DNA of 64,000 nt from Membranipora membranacea. Its lineage: Eukaryota; Bryozoa; Gymnolaemata; Cheilostomatida; Membraniporidae. The stretch lies in NCBI GenBank assembly GCA_914767715.1, contig OU612072.1, positions 25,420,001-25,484,000 of the forward strand, in the 5' to 3' direction. Both the position numbers and the translations under genes were made by a program. The notes below the pieces were generated by a model. The model had not been told where the DNA came from. It saw only the letters and a list, made by a program, of their open reading frames with translations, and did not search any database. Below, one piece after another: positions 43,970-59,319 of this stretch. Positions within the stretch are counted from its first letter, which is position 1. Each line of letters opens with the position of its first letter.

Positions 43970-46900
43970 TAAAGGTATAAATATCAGAGTACAGAGAGGG
44001 GAGCATGGTGTCATAGAGTAAAGGTATAAATATCAGAGTACAGAGAGGTGAGCATGGTGTCATAGAGTAAAGGTATAAATATCAGAGTACAGAGAGGTGA
44101 GCATGGTGTCATAGAGTAAAAGTATAAATATCAGAGTACAGAGAGGGGAGCATGGTGTCATAGAGTAAAGGTATAAATATCAGAGTACAGAGAGGTGAGC
44201 ATGGTGTCATAGAGTAAAGGTATAAATATCAGAGTACAGAGAGGGGAGCATGGTGTCATAGAGTAAAGGTATAAATATCAGAGTACAGAGAGGTGAGCAT
44301 GGTGTCATAGAGTAAAAGTATAAATATCAGAGTACAGAGAGGTGAGCATGGTGTCATAGAGTAAAGGTATAAATATCAGAGTACAGAGAGGGGAGCATGG
44401 TGTCATAGAGTAAAGGTATACATATCAGAGTACAGAGAGGTGAGCATGGTGTCATAGAGTAAAGGTATAAATATCAGAGTACAGAGAGGGGAGCATGGTG
44501 TCATGTAGTAAAGGTATAAATATCAGAGTACAGAGAGGTGAGCATGGTGTCATAGAGTAAAGGTATAAATATCAGAGTACAGAGAGGTGAGCATGGTGTC
44601 ATAGAGTAAAGGTATAAATATCAGAGTACAGAGAGGTGAGCATGGTGTCATAGAGTAAAAGTATAAATATCAGAGTACAGAGAGGTGAGCATGGTGTCAT
44701 AGAGTAAAGGTATAAATATCAGAGTACAGAGTGGTGAGCGTGGTGTCATAGAGTAAAGGTATAAATATCAGAGTACAGAGAGGGGAGCATGGTGTCATAG
44801 AGTAAAGGTATAAATATCAGAGTACAGAGTGGTGAGCGTGGTGTCATAGAGTAAAGGTATAAATATCAGAGTACAGAGAGGTGAGCATGGTGTCATAGAG
44901 TAAAGGTATAAATATCAGAGTACAGAGAGGGGAGCATGGTGTCATAGAGTAAAGGTATACATATCAGAGTACAGAGAGGTGAGCATGGTGTCATAGAGTA
45001 AAGGTATAAATATCAGAGTACAGAGAGGGGAGCATGGTGTCATGTAGTAAAGGTATAAATATCAGAGTACAGAGAGGTGAGCATGGTGTCATAGAGTAAA
45101 GGTATAAATATCAGAGTACAGAGAGGTGAGCATGGTGTCATAGAGTAAAGGTATAAATATCAGAGTACAGAGAGGTGAGCATGGTGTCATAGAGTAAAAG
45201 TATAAATATCAGAGTACAGAGAGGTGAGCATGGTGTCATAGAGTAAAGGTATAAATATCAGAGTACAGAGAGGGGAGCATGGTGTCATAGAGTAAAGGTA
45301 TAAATATCAGAGTACAGAGTGGTGAGCGTGGTGTCATAGAGTAAAGGTATAAATATCAGAGTACAGAGAGGGGAGCATGGTGTCATAGAGTAAAGGTATA
45401 AATATCAGAGTACAGAGTGGTGAGCGTGGTGTCATAGAGTAAAGGTATAAATATCAGAGTACAGAGAGGTGAGCATGGTGTCATAGAGTAAAGGTATAAA
45501 TATCAGAGTACAGAGAGGGGAGCATGGTGTCATAGAGTAAAGGTATAAATATCAGAGTACAGAGAGGGGAGCATGGTGTCATAGAGTAAAGGTATAAATA
45601 TCAGAGTACAGAGAGGGGAGCATGGTGTCATAGAGTAAAGGTATAAATATCAGAGTACAGAGAGGGGAGCATGGTGTCATAGAGTAAAGGTATAAATATC
45701 AGAGTACAGAGAGGGGAGCATGGTGTCATAGAGTAAAGGTATAAATATCAGAGTACAGAGAGGGGAGCATGGTGTCATAGAGTAAAGGTATAAATATCAG
45801 AGTACAGAGAGGTGAGCATGGTGTCATAGAGTAAAGGATATAAATATCAGAGTACAGAGAGGGGAGCATGGTGTCATAGAGTAAAGGTATAAATATCAGA
45901 GTACAGAGAGGGGAGCATGGTGTCATAGAGTAAAGGTATAAATATCAGAGTACAGAGAGGGGAGCATGGTGTCATAGAGTAAAGGTATAAATATCAGAGT
46001 ACAGAGAGGTGAGCATGGTGTCATAGAGTAAAGGTATAAATATCAGAGTACAGAGAGGGGAGCATGGTGTCATAGAGTAAAGGTATACATATCAGAGTAC
46101 AGAGAGGTGAGCATGGTGTCATAGAGTAAAGGTATAAATATCAGAGTACAGAGAGGGGAGCATGGTGTCATAGAGTAAAGGTATAAATATCAGAGTACAG
46201 AGAGGGGAGCATGGTGTCATAGAGTAAAGGTATAAATATCAGAGTACAGAGAGGGGAGCGTGGTGTCATAGAGTAAAGATATAAATATCAGAGTACAGAG
46301 AGGTGAGCGTGGTGTCATAGAGTAAAGGTATAAATATCAGAGTACAGAGAGGTGAGCATGGTGTCATAGAGTAAAGGTATAAATATCAGAGTACAGAGTG
46401 GTGAGCATGGTGTCATAGAGTAAAGGTATAAATATCAGAGTACAGAGAGGTGAGCGTGGTGTCATAGAGTAAAGGTATAAATATCAGAGTACAGAGAGGG
46501 GAGCATGGTGTCATAGAGTAAAGGTATGAATATCAGAGTACAGAGAGGTGAGCATGGTGTCATAGAGTAAAGGTATAAATATCAGAGTACAGAGAGGGGA
46601 GCATGGTGTCATAGAGTAAAGATATAAATATCAGAGTACAGAGAGGTGAGCATGGTGTCATAGAGTAAAGGTATAAATATCAGAGTACAGAGAGGGGAGC
46701 ATGGTGTCATAGAGTAAAGGTATAAATATCAGAGTACAGAGAGGGGAGCATGGTGTCATAGAGTAAAGGTATAAATATCAGAGTACAGAGAGGGGAGCAT
46801 GGTGTCATAGAGTAAAGGTATAAATATCAGAGTACAGAGAGGTGAGCGTGGTGTCATAGAGTAAAGGTATAAATATCAGAGTACAGAGAGGTGAGCATGG

Positions 46901-49900
46901 TGTCATAGAGTAAAGGTATAAATATCAGAGTACAGAGAGGTGAGCATGGTGTCATAGAGTAAAGGTATAAATATCAGAGTACAGAGAGGGGAGCATGGTG
47001 TCATAGAGTAAAGGTATAAATATCAGAGTACAGAGAGGGGAGCATGGTGTCATAGAGTAAAGGTATAAATATCAGAGTACAGAGAGGGGAGTGTGGTGTC
47101 ATAGAGTAAAGGTATAAATATCAGAGTACAGAGAGGTGAGCATGGTGTCATAGAGTAAAGGTATAAATATCAGAGTACAGAGAGGGGAGTGTGGTGTCAT
47201 AGAGTAAAGGTATAAATATCAGAGTACAGAGAGGGGAGCATGGTGTCATAGAGTAAAGATATAAATATCAGAGTACAGAGAGGTGAGCATGGTGTCATAG
47301 AGTAAAGGTATAAATATCAGAGTACAGAGAGGTGAGCATGGTGTCATAGAGTAAAGGTATAAATATCAGAGTACAGAGAGGGGAGCATGGTGTCATAGAG
47401 TAAAGGTATAAATATCAGAGTACAGAGAGGTGAGCATGGTGTCATAGAGTAAAAGTAAAAATATCAGAGTACAGAGAGGTGAGCATGGTGTCATAGAGTA
47501 AAGGTATAAATATCAGAGTACAGAGAGGTGAGCATGGTGTCATAGAGTAAAGGTATAAATATCAGAGTACAGAGAGGGGAGCATGGTGTCATAGAGTAAA
47601 GGTATAAATATCAGAGTACAGAGAGGGGAGTGTGGTGTCATAGAGTAAAGGTATACATATCAGAGTACAGAGAGGTGAGCATGGTGTCATAGAGTAAAGG
47701 TATAAATATCAGAGTACAGAGAGGGGAGCATGGTGTCATAGAGTAAAGGTATAAATATCAGAGTACAGAGAGGGGAGCATGGTGTCATAGAGTAAAGGTA
47801 TAAATATCAGAGTACAGAGAGGTGAGCATGGTGTCATAGAGTAAAGGTATACATATCAGAGTACAGAGAGGTGAGCATGGTGTCATAGAGTAAAGGTATA
47901 AATATCAGAGTACAGAGAGGGGAGCATGGTGTCATAGAGTAAAGGTATAAATATCAGAGTACAGAGAGGGGAGCATGGTGTCATAGAGTAAAGGTATAAA
48001 TATCAGAGTACAGAGAGGTGAGCATGGTGTCATAGAGTAAAGGTATAAATATCAGAGTACAGAGAGGTGAGCATGGTGTCATAGAGTAAAAGTATAAATA
48101 TCAGAGTACAGAGAGGGGAGCATGGTGTCATAGAGTAAAGGTATAAATATCAGAGTACAGAGAGGTGAGCATGGTGTCATAGAGTAAAGGTATAAATATC
48201 AGAGTACAGAGAGGGGAGCATGGTGTCATAGAGTAAAGGTATAAATATCAGAGTACAGAGAGGTGAGCATGGTGTCATAGAGTAAAAGTATAAATATCAG
48301 AGTACAGAGAGGTGAGCATGGTGTCATAGAGTAAAGGTATAAATATCAGAGTACAGAGAGGGGAGCATGGTGTCATAGAGTAAAGGTATACATATCAGAG
48401 TACAGAGAGGTGAGCATGGTGTCATAGAGTAAAGGTATAAATATCAGAGTACAGAGAGGGGAGCATGGTGTCATGTAGTAAAGGTATAAATATCAGAGTA
48501 CAGAGAGGTGAGCATGGTGTCATAGAGTAAAGGTATAAATATCAGAGTACAGAGAGGTGAGCATGGTGTCATAGAGTAAAGGTATAAATATCAGAGTACA
48601 GAGAGGTGAGCATGGTGTCATAGAGTAAAAGTATAAATATCAGAGTACAGAGAGGTGAGCATGGTGTCATAGAGTAAAGGTATAAATATCAGAGTACAGA
48701 GTGGTGAGCGTGGTGTCATAGAGTAAAGGTATAAATATCAGAGTACAGAGAGGGGAGCATGGTGTCATAGAGTAAAGGTATAAATATCAGAGTACAGAGT
48801 GGTGAGCGTGGTGTCATAGAGTAAAGGTATAAATATCAGAGTACAGAGAGGTGAGCATGGTGTCATAGAGTAAAGGTATAAATATCAGAGTACAGAGAGG
48901 GGAGCATGGTGTCATAGAGTAAAGGTATACATATCAGAGTACAGAGAGGTGAGCATGGTGTCATAGAGTAAAGGTATAAATATCAGAGTACAGAGAGGGG
49001 AGCATGGTGTCATGTAGTAAAGGTATAAATATCAGAGTACAGAGAGGTGAGCATGGTGTCATAGAGTAAAGGTATAAATATCAGAGTACAGAGAGGTGAG
49101 CATGGTGTCATAGAGTAAAGGTATAAATATCAGAGTACAGAGAGGTGAGCATGGTGTCATAGAGTAAAAGTATAAATATCAGAGTACAGAGAGGTGAGCA
49201 TGGTGTCATAGAGTAAAGGTATAAATATCAGAGTACAGAGAGGGGAGCATGGTGTCATAGAGTAAAGGTATAAATATCAGAGTACAGAGTGGTGAGCGTG
49301 GTGTCATAGAGTAAAGGTATAAATATCAGAGTACAGAGAGGGGAGCATGGTGTCATAGAGTAAAGGTATAAATATCAGAGTACAGAGTGGTGAGCGTGGT
49401 GTCATAGAGTAAAGGTATAAATATCAGAGTACAGAGAGGTGAGCATGGTGTCATAGAGTAAAGGTATAAATATCAGAGTACAGAGAGGGGAGCATGGTGT
49501 CATAGAGTAAAGGTATACATATCAGAGTACAGAGAGGTGAGCATGGTGTCATAGAGTAAAGGTATAAATATCAGAGTACAGAGAGGTGAGCATGGTGTCA
49601 TAGAGTAAAGGTATAAATATCAGAGTACAGAGAGGTGAGCATGGTGTCATAGAGTAAAGGATATAAATATCAGAGTACAGAGAGGGGAGCATGGTGTCAT
49701 AGAGTAAAGGTATAAATATCAGAGTACAGAGAGGGGAGCATGGTGTCATAGAGTAAAGGTATAAATATCAGAGTACAGAGAGGGGAGCATGGTGTCATAG
49801 AGTAAAGGTATAAATATCAGAGTACAGAGAGGTGAGCATGGTGTCATAGAGTAAAGGTATAAATATCAGAGTACAGAGAGGGGAGCATGGTGTCATAGAG

Positions 49901-50460
49901 TAAAGGTATACATATCAGAGTACAGAGAGGTGAGCATGGTGTCATAGAGTAAAGGTATAAATATCAGAGTACAGAGAGGGGAGCATGGTGTCATAGAGTA
50001 AAGGTATAAATATCAGAGTACAGAGAGGGGAGCATGGTGTCATAGAGTAAAGGTATAAATATCAGAGTACAGAGAGGGGAGCGTGGTGTCATAGAGTAAA
50101 GATATAAATATCAGAGTACAGAGAGGTGAGCGTGGTGTCATAGAGTAAAGGTATAAATATCAGAGTACAGAGAGGTGAGCATGGTGTCATAGAGTAAAGG
50201 TATAAATATCAGAGTACAGAGTGGTGAGCATGGTGTCATAGAGTAAAGGTATAAATATCAGAGTACAGAGAGGTGAGCGTGGTGTCATAGAGTAAAGGTA
50301 TAAATATCAGAGTACAGAGAGGGGAGCATGGTGTCATAGAGTAAAGGTATGAATATCAGAGTACAGAGAGGTGAGCATGGTGTCATAGAGTAAAGGTATA
50401 AATATCAGAGTACAGAGAGGGGAGCATGGTGTCATAGAGTAAAGATATAAATATCAGAGT
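43970..50460 (+). repeat. Higher-order duplication in the satellite, about 2.5 kb, shift 3970/3823 bp
   Basis: Block 43970-45540 matches 47940-49510 base for base where compared, at a shift of 3970 bp. Block 45790-46620 matches 49613-50443 at a shift of 3823 bp. The 147-bp difference equals three units. Inside the first block a 539-bp (11-unit) shift is also visible (44421 against 44960). Confidence 0.8.
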
Positions 50461-53400
50461 ACAGAGAGGTGAGCATGGTGTCATAGAGTAAAGGTATAAA
50501 TATCAGAGTACAGAGAGGTGAGCATGGTGTCATAGAGTAAAGGTATAAATATCAGAGTACAGAGAGGTGAGCATGGTGTCATAGAGTAAAGGTATAAATA
50601 TCAGAGTACAGAGTGGTGAGCATGGTGTCATAGAGTAAAGGTATAAATATCAGAGTACAGAGAGGTGAGCATGGTGTCATAGAGTAAAGGTATAAATATC
50701 AGAGTACAGAGAGGGGAGCATGGTGTCACATAGTAAAGATATAAATATCAGAGTACAGAGAGGTGAGCATGGTGTCACGTAGTAAAGGATATAAATATCA
50801 GAGTACAGAGAGGTGAGCATGGTGTCATAGAGTAAAGGTATAGATATCAGAGTACAGAGAGGTGAGCATGGTGTCATAGAGTAAAGGTATAAATATCAGA
50901 GTACAGAGTGGTGAGCATGGTGTCATAGAGTAAAGGTATAAATATCAGAGTACAGAGAGGTGAGCATGGTGTCACGTAGTAAAGGATATAAATATCAGAG
51001 TACAGAGAGGTGAGCATGGTGTCATAGAGTAAAGGTATAAATATCAGAGTACAGAGAGGTGAGCATGGTGTCATAGAGTAAAGGTATAAATATCAGAGTA
51101 CAGAGAGGTGAGCATGGTGTCATAGAGTAAAGGTATAGATATCAGAGTACAGAGTGGTGAGCATGGTGTCATAGAGTAAAGGTATAAATATCAGAGTACA
51201 GAGAGGGGAGCGTGGTGTCATAGAGTAAAGGTATAAATATCAGAGTACAGAGAGGTGAGCGTGGTGTCATAGAGTAAAGGTATAGATATCAGAGTACAGA
51301 GTGGTGAGCATGGTGTCATAGAGTAAAGGTATAAATATCAGAGTACAGAGAGGGGAGCGTGGTGTCATAGAGTAAAGGTATAAATATCAGAGTACAGAGA
51401 GGTGAGCGTGGTGTCATAGAGTAAAGGTATAAATATCAGAGTACAGAGTGGTGAGCGTGGTGTCATAGAGTAAAGGTATAAATATCAGAGTACAGAGAGG
51501 GGAGCATGGTGTCATAGAGTAAAGGTATAAATATCAGAGTACAGAGAGGTGAGCATGGTGTCATAGAGTAAAGGTATAAATATCAGAGTACAGAGAGGTG
51601 AGCATGGTGTCATAGAGTAAAGGTATAAATATCAGAGTACAGAGTGGTGAGCATGGTGTCATAGAGTAAAGGTATAAACATCAGAGTACAGAGAGGGGAG
51701 CATGGTGTCATAGAGTAAAGGTTTAAATATCAGAGTACAGAGAGGTGAGCATGGTGTCATAGAGTAAAGGTATAAATATCAGAGTACAGAGAGGTGAGCA
51801 TGGTGTCATAGAGTAAAGGTATAAATATCAGAGTACAGAGAGGGGAGCATGGTGTCATAGAGTAAAGGTATAAATATCAGAGTACAGAGTGGTGAGCATG
51901 GTGTCATAGAGTAAAGGTATAAATATCAGAGTACAGAGTGGTGAGCATGGTGTCATAGAGTAAAGGTATAAACATCAGAGTACAGAGAGGGGAGCATGGT
52001 GTCATAGAGTAAAGGTATAAATATCAGAGTACAGAGTGGTGAGCATGGTGTCATAGAGTAAAGGTATAAATATCAGAGTACAGAGTGGTGAGCATGGTGT
52101 CATAGAGTAAAGGTATAAACATCAGAGTACAGAGAGGGGAGCATGGTGTCATAGAGTAAAGGTATAAATATCAGAGTACAGAGTGGTGAGCATGGTGTCA
52201 TAGAGTAAAGGTATAAATATCAGAGTACAGAGTGGTGAGCATGGTGTCATAGAGTAAAGGTATAAATATCAGAGTACAGAGAGGTGAGCATGGTGTCTTA
52301 GAGTAAAGGTATAAACATCAGAGTACAGAGAGGGGAGCATGGTGTCATGTAGTAAAGGATATAAATATCAGAGTACAGAGTGGTGAGCATGGTGTCATAG
52401 AGTAAAGGTATAAATATCAGAGTACAGAGAGGGGAGCATGGTGTCATAGAGTAAAGGTATAAATATCAGAGTACAGAGCGGGGAGCATGGTGTCATAGAG
52501 TAAAGGTATACATCTCAGAGTACAGAGAGGGGAGCATGGTGTCATAGAGTAAAGGTATAAATATCAGAGTACAGAGTGGTGAGCATGGTGTCATAGAGTA
52601 AAGGTATAAATATCAGAGTACAGAGTGGTGAGCGTGGTGTCATAGAGTAAAGGTATAAATATCAGAGTACAGAGAGGTGAGCATGGTGTCATAGAGTAAA
52701 GGTATAAATATCAGAGTACAGAGTGGTGAGCATGGTGTCATAGAGTAAAGGTATAAATATCAGAGTACAGAGAGGTGAGCATGGTGTCTTAGAGTAAAGG
52801 TATAAACATCAGAGTACAGAGAGGGGAGCATGGTGTCATGTAGTAAAGGATATAAATATCAGAGTACAGAGTGGTGAGCATGGTGTCATAGAGTAAAGGT
52901 ATAAATATCAGAGTACAGAGAGGGGAGCATGGTGTCATAGAGTAAAGGTATAAATATCAGAGTACAGAGCGGGGAGCATGGTGTCATAGAGTAAAGGTAT
53001 ACATCTCAGAGTACAGAGAGGGGAGCATGGTGTCATAGAGTAAAGGTATAAATATCAGAGTACAGAGAGGTGAGCATGGTGTCATAGAGTAAAGGTATAA
53101 ATATCAGAGTACAGAGAGGTGAGCATGGTGTCATAGAGTAAAGGTATAAATATCAGAGTACAGAGTGGTGAGCATGGTGTCATAGAGTAAAGGTATAAAT
53201 ATCAGAGTACAGAGAGGGGAGCGTGGTGTCATAGAGTAAAGGTATAAATATCAGAGTACAGAGAGGTGAGCATGGTGAGCATGGTGTCATAGAGTAAAGG
53301 TATAAATATCAGAGTACAGAGTGGTGAGCATGGTGTCATAGAGTAAAGGTATAAATATCAGAGTACAGAGAGGTGAGCATGGTGTCATAGAGTAAAGGTA

Positions 53401-56400
53401 TAAATATCAGAGTACAGAGAGGGGAGCATGGTGTCATAGAGTAAAGGTATAAATATCAGAGTACAGAGAGGGGAGCATGGTGTCATAGAGTAAAGGTATA
53501 AATATCAGAGTACAGAGAGGGGAGCATGGTGTCATAGAGTAAAGATATAAATATCAGAGTACAGAGAGGTGAGCATGGTGTCATAGAGTAAAGGTATAAA
53601 TATCAGAGTGCAGAGAGGGGAGCATGGTGTCATAGAGTAAAGGTATAAATATCAGAGTACAGAGAGGTGAGCATGGTGTCATAGAGTAAAGGTATAAATA
53701 TCAGAGTACAGAGAGGGGAGCATGGTGTCATAGAGTAAAGGTATAAATATCAGAGTACAGAGAGGGGAGCATGGTGTCATAGAGTAAAGGTATAAATATC
53801 AGAGTACAGAGAGGTGAGCATGGTGTCATAGAGTAAAGGTATAAATATCAGAGTACAGAGAGGGGAGCATGATGTCATAGAGTAAAGGTATAAATATCAG
53901 AGTACAGAGAGGGGAGCATGATGTCATAGAGTAAAGGTATAAATATCAGAGTACAGAGTGGTGAGCATGGTGTCATAGAGTAAAGGTATAAATATCAGAG
54001 TACAGAGTGGTGAGCATGGTGTCATAGAGTAAAGGTATAAATATCAGAGTACAGAGAGGTGAGCATGGTGTCATAGAGTAAAGGTATAAATATCAGAGTA
54101 CAGAGAGGGGAGCATGGTGTCATAGAGTAAAGGTATAAATATCAGAGTACAGAGAGGTGAGCATGGTGTCATAGAGTAAAGGTATAAATATCAGAGTACA
54201 GAGAGGGGAGCATGGTGTCATAGAGTAAAGGTATAAATATCAGAGTACAGAGTGGTGAGCATGGTGTCATAGAGTAAAGGTATAAATATCAGAGTACAGA
54301 GAGGTGAGCATGGTGTCATAGAGTAAAGGTATAAATATCAGAGTACAGAGAGGGGAGCATGGTGTCATAGAGTAAAGGTATAAATATCAGAGTACAGAGA
54401 GGTGAGCATGATGTCATAGAGTAAAGGTATAAATATCAGAGTACAGAGAGGGGAGCATGGTGTCATAGAGTAAAGGTATAAATATCAGAGTACAGAGAGG
54501 TGAGCATGGTGTCATAGAGTAAAGGTATAAATATCAGAGTACAGAGAGGGGAGCATGGTGTCATAGAGTAAAGGTATAAATATCAGAGTACAGAGAGGTG
54601 AGCATGGTGTCATAGAGTAAAGGTATAAATATCAGAGTACAGAGAGGTGAGCATGGTGTCATAGAGTAAAGGTATAAATATCAGAGTACAGAGTGGTGAG
54701 CATGGTGTCATAGAGTAAAGGTATAAATATCAGAGTACAGAGAGGGGAGCATGGTGTCATAGAGTAAAGGTATAAATATCAGAGTACAGAGAGGTGAGCA
54801 TGGTGTCATGTAGTAAAGGTATAGATATCAGAGTACAGAGAGGTGAGCATGGTGTCATAGAGTAAAGGTATAGATATCAGAGTACAGAGAGGTGAGCATG
54901 GTGTCATAGAGTAAAGGTATAGATATCAGAGTACAGAGAGGTGAGCATGGTGTCATAGAGTAAAGATATAAATATCAGAGTACAGAGAGGTGAGCATGGT
55001 GTCATAGAGTAAAGGTATAAATATCAGAGTACAGAGAGGTGAGCATGGTGTCATAGAGTAAAGATATAAATATCAGAGTACAGAGAGGTGAGCATGGTGT
55101 CATAGAGTAAAGGTATAAATATCAGAGTACAGAGAGGTGAGCATGGTGTCATAGAGTAAAGATATAAATATCAGAGTACAGAGAGGTGAGCATGGTGTCA
55201 TAGAGTAAAGATATAAATATCAGAGTACAGAGAGGTGAGCATGGTGTCATAGAGTAAAGGTATAAATATCAGAGTACAGAGAGGTGAGCATGGTGTCATA
55301 GAGTAAAGGTATAAATATCAGAGTACAGAGAGGTGAGCATGGTGTCATAGAGTAAAGGTATAAATATCAGAGTACAGAGAGGTGAGCGTGGTGTCATAGA
55401 GTAAAGGTATAAATATCAGAGTACAGAGAGGGGAGCATGGTGTCATAGAGTAAAGGTATAAATATCAGAGTACAGAGAGAGGAGCATGGTGTCATAGAGT
55501 AAAGGTATAAATATCAGAGTACAGAGAGGGGAGCATGGTGTCATAGAGTAAAGGTATAAATATCAGAGTACAGAGAGGGGAGCATGGTGTCATAGAGTAA
55601 AGGTATAAATATCAGAGTACAGAGAGGGGAGCATGGTGTCATAGAGTAAAGGTATAAATATCAGAGTACAGAGAGGTGAGCATGGTGTCATAGAGTAAAG
55701 GTATAAATATCAGAGTACAGAGAGGGGAGCATGGTGTCATGTAGTAAAGGATATAAATATCAGAGTACAGAGAGGGGAGCATGGTGTCATAGAGTAAAGG
55801 TATAAATATCAGAGTACAGAGAGGTGAGCATGGTGTCATGTAGTAAAGGTATAAATATGAGAGTACAGAGAGGGGAGCATGGTGTCATAGAGTAAAGGTA
55901 TAAATATCAGAGTACAGAGAGGTGAGCATGGTGTCATGTAGTAAAGGATATAAATATCAGAGTACAGAGAGGGGAGCATGGTGTCATGTAGTAAAGGATA
56001 TAAATATCAGAGTACAGAGAGGGGAGCATGGTGTCATAGAGTAAAGGTATAAATATCAGAGTACAGAGAGGTGAGCATGGTGTCATGTAGTAAAGGTATA
56101 AATATGAGAGTACAGAGAGGGGAGCATGGTGTCATAGAGTAAAGGTATAAATATCAGAGTACAGAGAGGGGAGCATGGTGTCATAGAGTAAAGGTATAGA
56201 TATCAGAGTACAGAGAGGTGAGCATGGTGTCATAGAGTAAAGATATAAATATCAGAGTACAGAGAGGGGAGCATGGTGTCATAGAGTAAAGGTATACATA
56301 TCAGAGTACAGAGTGGTGAGCGTGGTGTCATAGAGTAAAGGTATAAATATCAGAGTACAGAGAGGGGAGCATGGTGTCATAGAGTAAAGGTATAAATATC

Positions 56401-59319
56401 AGAGTACAGAGAGGGGAGCATGGTGTCATAGAGTAAAGGTATAAATATCAGAGTACAGAGAGGGGAGCATGGTGTCATAGAGTAAAGGTATAAATATCAG
56501 AGTACAGAGAGGGGAGCATGGTGTCATAGAGTAAAGGTATAAATATCAGAGTACAGAGAGGGGAGCATGGTGTCATAGAGTAAAGGTATAGATATCAGAG
56601 TACAGAGAGGGGAGCATGGTGTCATAGAGTAAAGGTATAAATATCAGAGTACAGAGAGGGGAGCATGGTGTCATAGAGTAAAGGTATAGATATCAGAGTA
56701 CAGAGAGGGGAGCATGGTGTCATAGAGTAAAGGTATAAATATCAGAGTACAGAGAGGTGAGCATGGTGTCATAGAGTAAAGGTATAAATATGAGAGTACA
56801 GAGAGGTGAGCATGGTGTCATAGAGTAAAGATATAAATATCAGAGTACAGAGAGGGGAGCATGGTGTCATAGAGTAAAGATATAAATATCAGAGTACAGA
56901 GAGGTGAGCATGGTGTCATAGAGTAAAGGTATAAATATCAGAGTACAGAGAGGGGAGCATGGTGTCATAAAGTAAAGATATAAATATCAGAGTACAGAGA
57001 GGTGAGCATGGTGTCATAGAGTAAAGATATAAATATCAGAGTACAGAGAGGGGAGCATGGTGTCATAGAGTAAAGGTATAAATATCAGAGTACAGAGAGG
57101 GGAGCATGGTGTCATAGAGTAAAGGTATAAATATCAGAGTACAGAGAGGTGAGCATGGTGTCATAGAGTAAAGGTATAAATATCAGAGTACAGAGAGGTG
57201 AGCATGGTGTCATGTAGTAAAGGTATGAATATCAGAGTACAGAGTGGTGAGCATGGTGTCATAGAGTAAAGGTATAAATATCAGAGTACAGAGAGGTGAG
57301 CATGGTGTCATAGAGTAAAGGTATAAATATCAGAGTACAGAGAGGGGAGCATGGTGTCATAGAGTAAAGGTATAAATATCAGAGTACAGAGAGGTGAGCA
57401 TGGTGTCATAGAGTAAAGGTATAAATATCAGAGTACAGAGAGGGGAGCATGGTGTCATAGAGTAAAGGTATAAATATCAGAGTACAGAGCGGGGAGCATG
57501 GTGTCATAGAGTAAAGGTATAAATATCAGAGTACAGAGAGGGGAGCATGGTGTCATAGAGTAAAGGTATAAATATCAGAGTACAGAGAGGTGAGCATGGT
57601 GTCATAGAGTAAAGGTATAAATATCAGAGTACAGAGAGGGGAGCATGGTGTCATAGAGTAAAGGTATAAATATCAGAGTACAGAGAGGTGAGCATGGTGT
57701 CATAGAGTAAAGGTATAAATATCAGAGTACAGAGAGGGGAGCATGGTGTCATAGAGTAAAGGTATACATCTCAGAGTACAGAGAGGGGAGCATGGTGTCA
57801 TGTAGTAAAGGTATAAATATCAGAGTACAGAGAGGTGAGCATGGTGTCATGTAGTAAAGGTATAAATATCAGAGTACAGAGAGGGGAGCATGGTGTCATA
57901 GAGTAAAGGTATAAATATCAGAGTACAGAGAGGTGAGCGTGGTGTCATAGAGTAAAGATATAAATATCAGAGTACAGAGAGGTGAGCATGGTGTCATAGA
58001 GTAAAGGTATAAATATCAGAGTACAGAGAGGTGAGCATGGTGTCATAGAGTAAAGGTATAAATATCAGAGTACAGAGAGGTGAGCATGGTGTCATAGAGT
58101 AAAGGTATAAATATCAGAGTACAGAGTGGTGAGCGTGGTGTCATAGAGTAAAGGTATAAATATCAGAGTACAGAGAGGGGAGCATGGTGTCATAGAGTAA
58201 AGGTATAAATATCAGAGTACAGAGAGGGGAGCATGGTGTCATAGAGTAAAGGTATAAATATCAGAGTACAGAGAGGTGAGCATGGTGTCATAGAGTAAAG
58301 GTATAAATATCAGAGTACAGAGAGGTGAGCATGGTGTCATAGAGTAAAGGTATAAATATCAGAGTACAGAGAGGTGAGCGTGGTGTCATAGAGTAAAGGT
58401 ATAAATATCAGAGTACAGAGAGAGGAGCATGGTGTCATAGAGTAAAGGTATAAATATCAGAGTACAGAGAGGGGAGCATGGTGTCATAGAGTAAAGGTAT
58501 AAATATCAGAGTACAGAGAGGGGAGCATGGTGTCATAGAGTAAAGGTATAAATATCAGAGTACAGAGAGGGGAGCATGGTGTCATAGAGTAAAGGTATAA
58601 ATATCAGAGTACAGAGAGGTGAGCATGGTGTCATAGAGTAAAGGTATAAATATCAGAGTACAGAGAGGGGAGCATGGTGTCATAGAGTAAAGGTATAAAT
58701 ATCAGAGTACAGAGAGGGGAGCATGGTGTCATAGAGTAAAGGTATAAATATCAGAGTACAGAGAGGTGAGCATGGTGTCATAGAGTAAAGGTATAAATAT
58801 CAGAGTACAGAGAGGGGAGCATGGTGTCATAGAGTAAAGGTATAGATATCAGAGTACAGAGAGGTGAGCATGGTGTCATAGAGTAAAGGTATAAATATGA
58901 GAGTACAGAGAGGGGAGCATGGTGTCATAGAGTAAAGGTATAAATATCAGAGTACAGAGAGGGGAGCATGGTGTCATAGAGTAAAGGTATAGATATCAGA
59001 GTACAGAGAGGTGAGCATGGTGTCATAGAGTAAAGATATAAATATCAGAGTACAGAGAGGGGAGCATGGTGTCATAGAGTAAAGATATAAATATCAGAGT
59101 ACAGAGAGGTGAGCATGGTGTCATAGAGTAAAGGTATAAATATCAGAGTACAGAGAGGGGAGCATGGTGTCATAGAGTAAAGATATAAATATCAGAGTAC
59201 AGAGAGGTGAGCATGGTGTCATAGAGTAAAGATATAAATATCAGAGTACAGAGAGGGGAGCATGGTGTCATAGAGTAAAGGTATAAATATCAGAGTACAG
59301 AGAGGGGAGCATGGTGTCA

